From contig DVFJ01000027.1 in the NCBI GenBank assembly GCA_018713325.1, positions 1 through 36,260 on the forward strand: a DNA stretch of 36,260 nt, in the 5' to 3' direction. A program made the position numbers and the translations under genes. A model generated the notes under the pieces. That model saw only the letters and a list, made by a program, of their open reading frames with translations. It was not told the origin of the DNA and ran no database searches. This DNA is from Candidatus Onthenecus intestinigallinarum. GTDB taxonomy: Bacteria; Bacillota; Clostridia; Christensenellales; Aristaeellaceae. Below are positions 8,326-17,393 of the stretch, piece after piece; position 1 is the stretch's first letter; each line of letters starts with the position of its first letter.

Positions 8326-8354
8326 AGTATACCGCCCGCACGGCCCGCGTTCAA
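8326..8354 (-). promoter_or_regulatory. Promoter for the GH4-like gene
   Basis: On the minus strand, TTGAAC, 17 bp, TATACT, with a leader of about 35 bases. It is back to back with the GH3 promoter, the two -35 boxes being 24 bp apart. Confidence 0.7.
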
Positions 8355-8378
8355 GCGAATAATCAAAGAAAAGTGCGC

Positions 8379-8407
8379 TTGACACGCCGTCGCGCAGGCC
8401 GTATCAT
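8379..8407 (+). promoter_or_regulatory. Promoter for the GH3-GH127 operon
   Basis: TTGACA, 17 bp, TATCAT. The leader of about 40 bases contains the palindrome GGCGCGCC (8421-8428) and a second GGCGCGC, a possible regulator site or hairpin. GAGGTG lies 5 bases before the GH3 start. Confidence 0.8.
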
Positions 8408-8454
8408 AAGGCCAACGAGAGGCGCGCCAAGGCGCGCAGAAATGAGGTGCACAC

Positions 8455-10512
8455 ATGACGACGCAGGAAGCCATGACGCGCGCCCGCGCGCTCGTCGCGC
8501 AGATGACGGTGGAGGAACAGGCCTCGCAGCTGCGCTTCGACGCGCCCGCAATCGAGCGTCTGGGCATCCCGGCCTACAACTGGTGGAACGAGGCGCTGCA
8601 CGGCGTGGCGCGCGCGGGCACGGCCACGGTGTTTCCGCAGGCCATTGCGCTGGCGGCGATGTTCAGCCAGGACGGCATGGAGGACATCGCGGATGCCATC
8701 GCCACGGAGGGCCGCGCCAAGTACAACATGGCGCGCGCGCACGGGGACCGCGGCATCTACAAGGGCCTGACGTTCTGGTCGCCCAACGTCAACATCTTCC
8801 GCGATCCGCGCTGGGGCCGCGGACAGGAGACCTACGGCGAAGATCCCTATCTGACCGCGCGCCTGGGCGTGCGCTTCGTGCGCGGCCTGCAGGGGCGCGG
8901 GCGCTACCTCAAGGCCGCCGCGTGCGCCAAGCACATGGCCGTGCACTCCGGCCCCGAGCGCCTGCGCCACGAGTTTGACGCGCATGTGAGCGAAAAGGAC
9001 CTGCAGGAGACGTACCTGCCGGCGTTTGAGGCGCTGGTGAAGGAGGCGGGCGTCGAGGCCGTCATGGGCGCGTACAACCGCTTTGAGGGCGAACCCTGCT
9101 GCGCATCCAAGCGGCTGATGGTCGACATCCTGCGCGGCGAGTGGGGCTTTGAGGGGCATTTTGTCAGCGACTGCGGGGCGATCGCGGACTTTCATATGCA
9201 CCACCTCGTCACCGCCACCGCGCCCGAGAGCGCGGCGCTTGCGCTCAAGCGCGGCTGCGACCTCAACTGCGGCGTGACCTATCTGCACCTGCTGCAGGCG
9301 TATCGGGACGGCCTGATCTCCGCCGAGGACATCGCCCGGGCCGCCGAGCGCGTCATGGCCACGCGCATCAAGCTGGGCATGATGGATGGCGACTGCGAGT
9401 ACGACCGCATCGGCTTTGACGCGTGCGACTGCGACGCGCACGCGGACAAGGCGCTGCAGGCGGCGCGCCGGTCGATGGTGCTGCTGAAAAACGACGGCGT
9501 GCTGCCGTTCCATGCAGACGCGCTGCGCTGCGTGGCGATCGTCGGGCCCAACGCGGACAGCCAGGCCGCGCTGGAGGGCAACTACAACGGCAAGTCCTCG
9601 CGCTTTGTGACGCCGCTGCAGGCGCTGCGTACGGAGCTGGCGGGCAAGGCGCGCGTGATCTACGCGCGCGGATGCGAACTGACGAAGGAGCGCTCCACGC
9701 CCGAGTCGCTGCCGGGCGACCGCATCGCCGAGGCCGTCGCCGCGGCGGAGGCGGCGGATGTGACGATCCTGTGCCTGGGCCTGGATGCGACCGTCGAGGG
9801 CGAGGAGGGCGATGCGGGCGACAAGCGCGACCTGGAGCTGCCCGCCTGCCAGCGCAGGCTGCTGCAGGCCGTGTGCCAGGTCGGCAAGCCCGTCGTGACC
9901 GTCGTGTTTGCGGGTAGCGCCCTGCGCGTGGAGGAGGGGAACGCCGTGCTCATGGCCTGGTATCCCGGCCAGGCGGGCGGCACGGCGCTGTGCGACTTGC
10001 TCTTTGGGCGCGTGTCGCCCTCGGGTCGCCTGCCGGTGACGTTCTACCGCAGCGTGGACGACCTGCCGCCCTTTGAGGACTATGCGATGGCCGGCCGCAC
10101 GTACCGCTACTTCACCGGCGAGCCGCTCTATCCGTTCGGCTATGGCCTGTCCTACACGCGCTTCGTCTATTCGGACGCGGCGGTGGAGGACGGCGCGCTG
10201 TGGGTATCGGTGCAAAATGTGGGCGCGATGGATGCCGAGGAGGTCGTGCAGGTCTACATCAAGGCCGAGGATTCGCCCTATAGTCCGCCCAACCCGCGCC
10301 TGTGCGCGTTTGCGCGCGTGCGCCTGGCGGCAGGGGAGAAGCGGCGCGTGGCGCTGGAGCTCGCGCCGGAGGCGTTCACCGTCGTGGATGAGACGGGCGC
10401 GCGGGTGCGCCCGGGCGGCACGTACAGCCTGTACGTCGGCGGCAGCCAGCCGGATGCGCGCAGCGCGCGCCTGACCGGAGAGAGACCGCTGCGCATCCAG
10501 ATGCGCGGCTGA
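8455..10512 (+). CDS. Glycoside hydrolase family 3, probable beta-xylosidase/beta-glucosidase
   Basis: A 685-residue enzyme that would remove terminal beta-linked sugars from oligosaccharides. Near the N-terminus YNWWNEALHGV is typical of the beta-xylosidase/arabinofuranosidase branch of GH3. The nucleophile is Asp239 in VSDCGAI. The second domain carries VEGEEGD (447-453), which supplies the acid/base glutamate in this family, and GYGLSYTRF leads into a C-terminal fibronectin-III-like domain. No signal peptide is seen, so it likely works on imported oligosaccharides in the cytoplasm. The GH127 gene follows after 22 bases, consistent with joint attack on arabinose- and xylose-containing plant glycans. 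Exact substrate uncertain. Confidence 0.93.
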   Translation: MTTQEAMTRARALVAQMTVEEQASQLRFDAPAIERLGIPAYNWWNEALHGVARAGTATVFPQAIALAAMFSQDGMEDIADAIATEGRAKYNMARAHGDRGIYKGLTFWSPNVNIFRDPRWGRGQETYGEDPYLTARLGVRFVRGLQGRGRYLKAAACAKHMAVHSGPERLRHEFDAHVSEKDLQETYLPAFEALVKEAGVEAVMGAYNRFEGEPCCASKRLMVDILRGEWGFEGHFVSDCGAIADFHMHHLVTATAPESAALALKRGCDLNCGVTYLHLLQAYRDGLISAEDIARAAERVMATRIKLGMMDGDCEYDRIGFDACDCDAHADKALQAARRSMVLLKNDGVLPFHADALRCVAIVGPNADSQAALEGNYNGKSSRFVTPLQALRTELAGKARVIYARGCELTKERSTPESLPGDRIAEAVAAAEAADVTILCLGLDATVEGEEGDAGDKRDLELPACQRRLLQAVCQVGKPVVTVVFAGSALRVEEGNAVLMAWYPGQAGGTALCDLLFGRVSPSGRLPVTFYRSVDDLPPFEDYAMAGRTYRYFTGEPLYPFGYGLSYTRFVYSDAAVEDGALWVSVQNVGAMDAEEVVQVYIKAEDSPYSPPNPRLCAFARVRLAAGEKRRVALELAPEAFTVVDETGARVRPGGTYSLYVGGSQPDARSARLTGERPLRIQMRG

Positions 10513-10534
10513 GATAGAGAAAGGAAGAGAACGG

Positions 10535-12370
10535 ATGCTTGGTAAGACGTATTTCACGCCGTTTACGCACGGGGAGGTCAAGGCTCAGGGCTGGCTGCTG
10601 CGCCAGCTGCGCATCCAGGCCGACGGCCTGAGCGGCCACCTGGACCAGATCTGGCCCGACATCCGCGACAGCCGCTGGATCGGCGGCGATCGCGACGGCT
10701 GGGAGCGCGTGCCCTATTGGCTGGATGGATTCGTGCCGCTGGCCTACCTGCTGGACGACGACGATCTCAAGGCGCGCGCCAGGCGCTACATCGACGGCAT
10801 CCTCGCGCGCCAGGAGGAGGACGGCTGGATCTGCCCGTGCGCGCAGGAGGAGCGCGCCACGTACGACGTGTGGGCGTACATGCTCATCCTCAAGGTGCTG
10901 GCGACGTATGCGGACCTGAGCGGCGACGAGCGCATCCCGGATGCGATGGAGCGCGCGCTGTGGCGGCTGAAGGAGCACATGCACTTCCACACCCTCTTCG
11001 GCTGGGGCGCGGCGCGCTGGTATGAGTGTCTGATCCCGATCTACTGGCTCTACGAGCGCACGGGCGAGGAATGGCTGATCGACCTGTGCTACCGCCTGCG
11101 CACGCAGGGCATGGACTACCGGCAGATCTTCACGCCCTATCGCGACGCCGAGCCGCGGCGCGAGTGGACGTTTGACACGCACGTGGTCAATCTGGCGATG
11201 TGCCTCAAGCAGGAGTCGCTCATGAGCCGCCTGACGGGCGGTGATCCCGACGCGTTCGGCCTGCTGGCGCACGGGACGCTCAAGCGCCACCACGGCATGG
11301 CCGTGGGGCACTTCACGGGCGACGAGTGCACGGCGGGCCTGAGCCCGGTGCAGGGCTCGGAGCTGTGCAGCGTCGTGGAGGCGATGTACTCCTTCGAACA
11401 GATGCTCGCCGTCAGCGGCAATCCGCACTGGGCGGACGAGGCGGAGCGCCTGGCCTTCAACGCGCTGCCGGCCACGATCAGCCCCGACATGTGGACGCAC
11501 CAGTATGACCAGATGACCAACCAGATCCGGTGCGAGCGCCTGCCCGAGGACCACGTCGTCTTCGGCACGAATGGGCCGGACTCGCATCTGTTCGGCCTGG
11601 AGCCGAACTTCGGCTGCTGCACCGCCAACTTCAATCAGGGCTGGCCCAAGTTCGCAAGCTCGCTGTTCATGCGCGCGCAGGACGGCCTGGCCTCCTGCCT
11701 GATCGCCCCCGGCGAGGTGCGCTTTGAGCAGGACGGCGCACAGGTGCGCGTCTCGCTTTGCACGGACTATCCGTTCAAGGGCTCGCTGCGCTACGAGGTG
11801 GAGACGGACAGGCCCGTTGCGTTCACGCTCTACGTGCGCATCCCCGCGGCGGCGTCCGGCGCGCGCGTTGACGGCGCGGCCGCGCAGCCCGGCGCGTTTT
11901 TCGCGATCCGGCGCACATGGCAGGGCGCGCAGCAGGTGGAGGTCGCGCTCGACTTTGACTGCGCGCTCGTGGAGCGGCCGGGCGACATGCGCTGCCTGTG
12001 GCGCGGCCCGCTGCTGTACAGCGTGGCCATCGACGAGCGCTGGGAGAAGCGCGAGTATACCGACAAGGGCGTGGAGCGCAAGTATCCCTACTGCGACTAC
12101 GAGATCTTCCCCGAGTCGGCCTGGAACTACGCGTTTGCGGGCGCGGAGTTCTCCGTGCGCGAGCGCGAGGTCGGCGACCGTCCGTTTGACCCGGCGCAGG
12201 CGCCGGTCGAGATCACCGCGCAGCTCGCGCCGGTCGAGTGGCATGAGGCGCATGGCGTGTGCACGCCCGCGCCCGAGAGCCGCCAGGCGACCGGCCCGGC
12301 GCGCGCGGTGCGCATGATCCCCTACGGCTGCACGAACCTGCGCATGACCGAGATGCCCATCGCAGAATAA
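10535..12370 (+). CDS. Glycoside hydrolase family 127, probable beta-L-arabinofuranosidase
   Basis: A 611-residue protein of the DUF1680/GH127 group. In the characterised enzyme HypBA1 a zinc ion is held by Glu-x-Cys and a Cys-Cys pair, one of which is the nucleophile. The same set is present here as Glu276-Leu-Cys278 (GSELCS) and Cys361-Cys362 (FGCCTANF, followed by QGWPKF). The N-terminal half has the helical-barrel pattern and the C-terminal part is beta-rich. There is no signal peptide. AAGGAAG sits 7 bases before the ATG. It is the second gene of an operon with the GH3 gene, and together they suggest use of arabinan, arabinoxylan or arabinosylated glycoprotein fragments. Confidence 0.92.
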   Translation: MLGKTYFTPFTHGEVKAQGWLLRQLRIQADGLSGHLDQIWPDIRDSRWIGGDRDGWERVPYWLDGFVPLAYLLDDDDLKARARRYIDGILARQEEDGWICPCAQEERATYDVWAYMLILKVLATYADLSGDERIPDAMERALWRLKEHMHFHTLFGWGAARWYECLIPIYWLYERTGEEWLIDLCYRLRTQGMDYRQIFTPYRDAEPRREWTFDTHVVNLAMCLKQESLMSRLTGGDPDAFGLLAHGTLKRHHGMAVGHFTGDECTAGLSPVQGSELCSVVEAMYSFEQMLAVSGNPHWADEAERLAFNALPATISPDMWTHQYDQMTNQIRCERLPEDHVVFGTNGPDSHLFGLEPNFGCCTANFNQGWPKFASSLFMRAQDGLASCLIAPGEVRFEQDGAQVRVSLCTDYPFKGSLRYEVETDRPVAFTLYVRIPAAASGARVDGAAAQPGAFFAIRRTWQGAQQVEVALDFDCALVERPGDMRCLWRGPLLYSVAIDERWEKREYTDKGVERKYPYCDYEIFPESAWNYAFAGAEFSVREREVGDRPFDPAQAPVEITAQLAPVEWHEAHGVCTPAPESRQATGPARAVRMIPYGCTNLRMTEMPIAE

Positions 12371-12373
12371 GCA

Positions 12374-12405
12374 CATCCCCTCCGCCCGCACGGGTGGAGG
12401 GGATG
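12374..12405. terminator. 14-bp hairpin between convergent genes
   Basis: The arms 12374-12387 and 12392-12405 pair over 14 bp (one G-T) around a GCAC loop. It lies between the GH127 stop and the convergent PHP gene stop. It has no clear T-run, so this is a likely but not certain bidirectional terminator. Confidence 0.65.
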
Positions 12406-12409
12406 CGCG

Positions 12410-13081
12410 TCAGGGCAGGATGAACGCCGGGGCCGGCGTGCGCGCCAGATACTGCGAAAGGCCCGCGGGCGTCAGCACCTCTTCGGGCACGAGGATGCCG
12501 CCGGCGGCCACGTCTTCCGGCTGGTGCGCGTCGGATCCGCACAGCGTGCGCAGGCCCCACTTTGCCGCATAGGCCGCTGCCAGGTCGTTGTGGCTGTCAT
12601 GGCGCGGATTGCAGTTGCGCGTCTCCACGCCGTCCAGATCCTGCGCGGGCATGGCGCGCAGATGCGGACGGAAGGGATGCGCCTGGTAGATCAGCCAGCC
12701 GCGCGCCCGGCACAGCGCGTGAAAGGCGGGCAGCCCGTCCTCGCACACGGCGTCGGGCAGGCGCTCGATGATGTCCTGCTCGGTCAGGCCGTAGACGAGG
12801 AAGTCCTCGTCCCCGCCCGCAAAGCGCAGCTCCATGCCGGGCAGCACCGTCAGCCCCAGCGCCTCGCCTTCCTGCGCCGCCAGGCGATAGCCGGTCAGGA
12901 ACGCCTCGCGCGCCGCGCGGCAGCGAAACCGGCCGGGCAGGAAGTGATCGGTCACGACGACCGCGCCATAGCCAGCGGCATGGTACCTGCGGATCATCTC
13001 GCGCGCGGGGATGCGCCCGCATTGGCTGACCTCGCTGGTGTGCAGGTGGGTTTCAAGCCGGACGAGAGTGGACATGGACAT
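12410..13081 (-). CDS. PHP-domain metal-dependent phosphoesterase
   Basis: A 223-residue PHP protein. The metal-binding motifs appear in family order: ETHLHTSE near the N-terminus (His13, His15), VTDHF, GMELRF, QAHPFRP and GSDAHQPEDV. The family hydrolyses phosphoester bonds using two or three metal ions; a small phosphate ester or cyclic nucleotide is the likely substrate. Three starts lie in phase (TTG, ATG, ATG, six bases apart). The first ATG is preferred because GGGAGG ends 9 bases upstream. It is divergent from a PhnP-like gene with about 120 bases between them; PHP and PhnP families are both known to open cyclic phosphate esters, so a shared pathway is possible but unproven. Confidence 0.88.
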   Translation of the reverse strand: MSMSTLVRLETHLHTSEVSQCGRIPAREMIRRYHAAGYGAVVVTDHFLPGRFRCRAAREAFLTGYRLAAQEGEALGLTVLPGMELRFAGGDEDFLVYGLTEQDIIERLPDAVCEDGLPAFHALCRARGWLIYQAHPFRPHLRAMPAQDLDGVETRNCNPRHDSHNDLAAAYAAKWGLRTLCGSDAHQPEDVAAGGILVPEEVLTPAGLSQYLARTPAPAFILP

Positions 13082-13200
13082 GGACAAAAGCCTCCCTTGT
13101 GATGGCCGGCATCAGCCGGCTGTGCGGATTGAAAATGGCCGCAACCGCGTCCTTTCTCCGAATGGGCGCGGGGTGGCACATGATGGAAAGGAGAACGGCA

Positions 13201-14070
13201 ATGAAGATCACTTTTTTGGGAACCGGCGCGGCCGAACTCTACCCCGGCGCATGGTGTCAATGCGACTACTGCACGTATGCGCGCACGCACGGCGGGCGCA
13301 ACGTGCGCTTCACCAGCTCCATCCACTTTGCGGACAAATGCCTGGTGGACTTCCCGGCGGATGTGTTCAACAAGGCGGCGCAGTATGGCGTGGACCTGCT
13401 GTGCACGGAGCTGCTGCTGTGCACGCATCCGCACGAGGATCACTTCGATCCGCAGATGCTCTACTGGCGCTACCGGGCCTATGGCGCAGATGCGCTGCCG
13501 GAGTCGGAGCGCTACGCGGCGCCCTGCGCGCGCTTTGGCGAGCTGCCGCTGCTGCGCGTGTTCGGCAACCGCGGGGTCTGGGCGCGGATGAATGCCATCT
13601 TTGGGAACCGCGAGGTCGCGGACTACGCGATGGACTTCACGATCCCGCAGGTCTACCAGGAGTATCACCACGCGGGCGTGGACTTCATCCCCATGATCGC
13701 CAGCCACATGGAGGGCGGCGAGCGCGGCATGATCTACCTCATCCATGCGCAGGGCAAGACGTTCCTGTACGCGACCGATTCGGACACGTATGTCGAGCGC
13801 ACGCGGGACTGCCTGCGCGCGCACAAGGTGGACGCGGTGATCATGGAGGCGACGTTTGGCGAGGTGAACAAGGGGCGCGGACACATGACGCTCGGGCGCG
13901 TGTGGGACGAGGTGCGCTTCTTTGAGGAGAACGGCCTGTTCAACGGCGAGCCGCAGGTGTGGCTCACGCATATGAGCCCGCACCGCACGCCGCCCTACGA
14001 CCTGCTGTGCCCGATGCTGGAGGGCACGTGCGTACGCTCCGCGTACGACGGCATGACCCTCGAACTGTGA
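13201..14070 (+). CDS. PhnP-like metallo-beta-lactamase-fold hydrolase
   Basis: A 289-residue protein starting MKITFLGTGAAE, the usual opening of PhnP/RNase Z-like proteins. The metal motif is His76-Pro-His78-Glu-Asp80-His81. A CxCxxC cluster (Cys19, Cys21, Cys24) matches the structural zinc site of PhnP phosphodiesterases. The later metal residues are probably in IASHME, ATDSDTY and LTHMSPH. The family cleaves cyclic phosphodiesters such as phosphoribosyl cyclic phosphate. No C-P lyase gene is present nearby, so the substrate is open. AAAGGAG lies 7 bases before the ATG; longer upstream frames lack such a site. Confidence 0.87.
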   Translation: MKITFLGTGAAELYPGAWCQCDYCTYARTHGGRNVRFTSSIHFADKCLVDFPADVFNKAAQYGVDLLCTELLLCTHPHEDHFDPQMLYWRYRAYGADALPESERYAAPCARFGELPLLRVFGNRGVWARMNAIFGNREVADYAMDFTIPQVYQEYHHAGVDFIPMIASHMEGGERGMIYLIHAQGKTFLYATDSDTYVERTRDCLRAHKVDAVIMEATFGEVNKGRGHMTLGRVWDEVRFFEENGLFNGEPQVWLTHMSPHRTPPYDLLCPMLEGTCVRSAYDGMTLEL

Positions 14071-14083
14071 ACCCCGCAGAAAG

Positions 14084-14119
14084 CCCCGGCAGCCGTGAGA
14101 CTGCCGGGGATGTTTTTTT
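14084..14119. terminator. Intrinsic terminator after the PhnP-like gene
   Basis: CCCCGGCAG and CTGCCGGGG form a perfect 9-bp stem with an 8-base loop, followed on the plus strand by TGTTTTTTT. Read on the minus strand the same stem is followed by CTTTC and may also help end the pepV operon. Confidence 0.92.
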
Positions 14120-14126
14120 GGAGGGC

Positions 14127-15497
14127 TTACACGCCGGCGAGCTCCGCGATGGCGTAGGCGAAGATGCGCACGCTGAGCATCAGCTGCGCCAGGTCGACGT
14201 TTTCGCCCGCCTGGTGCGCCAGCTCCTCCTCGCCGGGGAAGAGCGGGCCGAACGCGACCGCCTGCTTCATGCAGCGGGCGTACGTGCCCCCGCCAATGGC
14301 GATGACCTTGGCCTCGCGGCCGGACAGCTCGCCGTAGACCTTGAGCAGCGTCTGCACGATGAAGCTGGACGCGGGCACGTGGTGCGGCTGCGCGCCGTGG
14401 CCGGTCTCGACCTCAAAGCCCACGCCGGAGAGGCGCAGCTTGACGAAGCGCACGATCTGCGCGTCGCTGAAGAAGACCGGGTAGCGGCAGTCGAGCGTGG
14501 CCTGCAGCGCCTGTCCGTCGTAGGAGAGCAGGCCCAGGTTGACCGTCAGCGGGCCGGAGACGCCGTCCGAACCGGCGATGCCAAGGCCCGTGCCGTCCGA
14601 GTCGTGGCCGATGGCGTCGGCCAGCGTGGAGAGGCAGTCGCCGCCCACGCCCGCGGCCTGCAGCACGCGCAGCAGCTGCCCGGCGGCGTTGACGCCCTGC
14701 CAGGGGGTGGAGGCGTGCGCGGGCACGCCCGTGACCGTCAGGCGGAAGGCGCCGCCCTCTGCCGGCTCGCTGCCCAGGCGGATGTCCGCCTGCTGCGCAA
14801 ACGCGGCCGCGCGCTGGACCGTATCCTCGCCGCGCACGACGGCCGTCGCCGTGCCCGGCACGACGTTGGGCCGCGTGCCCGCCTGGATGGACACGAGCCG
14901 GTCGCACGTGAGCGGGGCATGCAGTCGCATCTGCAAAATGCCCTTTTCCGTGTTGATGACGGGGAACTCTGCGTCGGGCGAGAAGCCCACGGCGGGCAGG
15001 CCGATCGCCTTGTCGTAGTAGGCGATGTCCTCCATGCCGCTCTCCTCGTCGCAGCCGAGGATGAGGCGCACGCGCTTGCCCAGCGGGATGCCCGCATCCT
15101 GCACGGCCTTCATCGCGTACAGCGCCGCGACCGCCGGGCCCTTGTCGTCGCTGGTGCCGCGGCCGTACATCTTGCCGCCCACGACCTGCGCGCCGAAGGG
15201 ATCGACCTGCCAGCCGTCGCCCGCGGGCACCACGTCCAGGTGCGCCAGGATGCCGATCACGTCCTCGCCCTGGCCGATCTCCATGTCGCAGGCATAGCCG
15301 TCCACGTCGCGCGCATTGCCCAACAGCGCGCGGCCGTCCTCGATCGCGCGGTCGAGCATGCGGCGCACGTCCGCACCGAAGGGCGCGCCGGGCTGCGGGG
15401 CGTCCTTGACGGAGGGAATGCGGATCCATGCGGCGAGCGTCTGCTCGAGTTGGGGACGCAGGGCCTCGACGGCCTTGTCCAGAGCGGGATTGTTCAT
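14127..15497 (-). CDS. pepV: M20 family dipeptidase, PepV type
   Basis: A 456-residue zinc peptidase expected to release amino acids from dipeptides in the cytoplasm. The M20 motifs are all present: LAHLDVVPAG (His86), GRGTSDDKGP (Asp118, the bridging ligand), GCDEESGM (Glu151 catalytic, Glu152 ligand) and FSPDAEFPV (Asp175). The final His is probably in EELAHQAGEN near the C-terminus. An AAGGAGG site lies 8 bases before the ATG. It appears to be the last gene of the operon that begins with the DUF975-like gene; 67 bases separate it from the aminotransferase gene. Confidence 0.92.
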   Translation of the reverse strand: MNNPALDKAVEALRPQLEQTLAAWIRIPSVKDAPQPGAPFGADVRRMLDRAIEDGRALLGNARDVDGYACDMEIGQGEDVIGILAHLDVVPAGDGWQVDPFGAQVVGGKMYGRGTSDDKGPAVAALYAMKAVQDAGIPLGKRVRLILGCDEESGMEDIAYYDKAIGLPAVGFSPDAEFPVINTEKGILQMRLHAPLTCDRLVSIQAGTRPNVVPGTATAVVRGEDTVQRAAAFAQQADIRLGSEPAEGGAFRLTVTGVPAHASTPWQGVNAAGQLLRVLQAAGVGGDCLSTLADAIGHDSDGTGLGIAGSDGVSGPLTVNLGLLSYDGQALQATLDCRYPVFFSDAQIVRFVKLRLSGVGFEVETGHGAQPHHVPASSFIVQTLLKVYGELSGREAKVIAIGGGTYARCMKQAVAFGPLFPGEEELAHQAGENVDLAQLMLSVRIFAYAIAELAGV

Positions 15498-15564
15498 GAT
15501 GACGACCTCCTTGCAAAGTGAATGTCAGGGCGCCGGCCCGGCAGGGACTGACGCCCGGGGGAAC

Positions 15565-16743
15565 TCAGTCCTTCTTCAGCGCCTTCTCCAGGCGGACGAG
15601 CGCCTCGCGCAGCTGCGCATGCGGGCAGCCGATATTCAGGCGCAGGAAGCCCTCGCCCTGCGTGCCGAAGAATTCGCCGTCGGTCAGCGCGACGCCTGCG
15701 CCCTTGATCGTGCGCCGGCGCAGCTCCTCGCCGGAGACGCCCAGGCTGCGGCAGTCCAGCCACATCAGATAGGTCGCCTCCAGCTCGGACACGCCGATGT
15801 GGGGCAGGCGCTCGCGGAGGAAGTCGTAGACGATCTCACGCGAAGCCTTGAGGTATTCCTTCAGCCCGGCCAGCCATGCGTCGCCGTGCAGATAGCACGC
15901 GCGCGTGCCCACCAGCGCGAACTGGTTGCCGCTGACCACGCCGCAGGCGGTCAGTTCCCGTGCGATGGCGGAGCGCATCGCCTCGTCTTTGGCAAACATC
16001 ACCGCCTGCTTAAGGCCTGCGACGTTGAACGTCTTGCTCGCGGCGGCCAGCGAGATGGCGACGTGCTCCGCACCGGGGATGGACAGGATCGGGACGTGGC
16101 GCTTGGGCGTGAAGACAAAGTCCGCGTGGATCTCGTCGCACACGATCTTCGCGCCGTAGCGGGCGCACAGCTCGACCACGCGGGTCAGCTCGTCCGCATC
16201 CCACGCGCGGCCGACCGGGTTGTGCGGGTTGCACAGCAGCAGCAGCTTGGCGCCGCCGCGCAGGCAGTTTTCCAGGCCGTCAAAGTCCATCTCCCAACGG
16301 TCGCCATTGCGCAGCAGCGGATTTTCGACGATCTGCCGGCCGTTGTCGCGGATCGAGGCGAAGAACGGACCGTAGACCGGCGGCTGGATGATGACGCCGT
16401 CGCCCGGCTGCGTCATCGTGCGCACGCCCATGCGCAGGCCGGTGACCACGCACGGCAGCAGCGTGATCTCCTCTTTGGCCAGCGTTAGGCCGTGGTGGCG
16501 CTGCCAGAAGTCGATGACCGAGGTGAAGTCCGCATCGACCGGCTCGGTGTAGCCGTAGGTCGCGTGCTGGGCGCGGCGCGCGAGCGCCTCGCTCACCGCG
16601 GGCGGCGAGGGGAAGTCCATATCCGCCACCCACATGGGCAGCACGTCCGCGCCCTCGCGCAGGCGCAGGAAGTCCCATTTCTCGCAGTCGGTTCCCACGC
16701 GGTCGATTCCCCGGTCAAAATAGGCAAAGTCGAAGGTTTCCAT
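15565..16743 (-). CDS. MalY/PatB-type PLP aminotransferase or cystathionine beta-lyase
   Basis: A 392-residue fold-type I PLP enzyme. Visible motifs are WVADMDFPSPP (38-48), CNPHNPVGR (171-179), DEIHADF (203-209) and the Schiff-base lysine Lys237 in SKTFN, all as in MalY/PatB. This family usually performs C-S beta-elimination on cystathionine or cysteine conjugates, and some members transaminate. The ATG is chosen 9 bases after AGGAGG; an ATG three codons upstream would touch that site. It lies between the RsmC-like and PepV genes on the minus strand. Its adjacency to a dipeptidase fits amino acid salvage, but this is inference. Confidence 0.9.
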   Translation of the reverse strand: METFDFAYFDRGIDRVGTDCEKWDFLRLREGADVLPMWVADMDFPSPPAVSEALARRAQHATYGYTEPVDADFTSVIDFWQRHHGLTLAKEEITLLPCVVTGLRMGVRTMTQPGDGVIIQPPVYGPFFASIRDNGRQIVENPLLRNGDRWEMDFDGLENCLRGGAKLLLLCNPHNPVGRAWDADELTRVVELCARYGAKIVCDEIHADFVFTPKRHVPILSIPGAEHVAISLAAASKTFNVAGLKQAVMFAKDEAMRSAIARELTACGVVSGNQFALVGTRACYLHGDAWLAGLKEYLKASREIVYDFLRERLPHIGVSELEATYLMWLDCRSLGVSGEELRRRTIKGAGVALTDGEFFGTQGEGFLRLNIGCPHAQLREALVRLEKALKKD

Positions 16744-16789
16744 GGATCGCATCCTCCTATGTGTGTTCAAGATGAACCGGACAACGTGT

Positions 16790-17383
16790 TCAGGCCGTGC
16801 AGCACAGGATCCAGTAGCCTGCGTCGCGCGCGAGCAACTCCACCTGCCCAAAGAGCGTGCTCAGGTATTTCTGCGCCGAGGGCGCGCCCTGTTGCTTGCG
16901 GATGACCAGGATCAGCCGCCCGCCTGGATTCAGCCGCGCGCGGCTGTCGGCGAACATCGCGTAGATCACCTGCTTGCCCGCGCGGATGGGCGGATTGGTC
17001 AGGACCACGTCGAACATGCCCTCGACCGCCTGCAGCCCATCGCTGAGCACGGCCTGCGCGGCCATGCCGTTGGCCCGCACGTTTTGCTGCGCCAGGTCGA
17101 GCGCACGGCGGTTGACGTCGGACATGACCAGCTCCAGCTGCGGGAAGCGGCACAGCGTCAGCACGCTCAGCGCACCCCAGCCGCAGCCCAGATCGAGCGC
17201 GCGACCGGCCAGGTCCGCGGGCAACGAGCGGGCCAGCAGCAGCGTACCCGGATCGACATGCCCCTTCGAAAAGACGCCCGCATCCGTCGTGAACGAGAGC
17301 GTACGCCCTTCGAACGTAAAGGAAAACGTCCGCACGTCATGCGCGGAAGCGGGGTCCTGTGTGTAATAGTGATCGTTTGCCAT
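16790..17383 (-). CDS. RsmC/RlmG-like class I SAM methyltransferase
   Basis: A 197-residue protein. LDLGCGWG (63-70) is the SAM-binding motif and TNPP (129-132) is the NPPY-type motif of N-methyltransferases that act on bases. The opening HYYTQDPASAHD and length match the short RsmC-like proteins of Gram-positives, which contain only the catalytic half of E. coli RsmC. The likely substrate is guanine in rRNA. AAGGAGG, 5 bases before the ATG, is located right behind the stop of the pseudouridine synthase gene, so the two are probably coupled. Confidence 0.88.
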   Translation of the reverse strand: MANDHYYTQDPASAHDVRTFSFTFEGRTLSFTTDAGVFSKGHVDPGTLLLARSLPADLAGRALDLGCGWGALSVLTLCRFPQLELVMSDVNRRALDLAQQNVRANGMAAQAVLSDGLQAVEGMFDVVLTNPPIRAGKQVIYAMFADSRARLNPGGRLILVIRKQQGAPSAQKYLSTLFGQVELLARDAGYWILCCTA

Positions 17384-17393
17384 GGCGTCCTCC

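Noticed and set aside
12371..12409. REP-like or mobile palindrome after the GH127 gene
   Set aside because: It occurs once in the window between convergent genes and is explained as a terminator.
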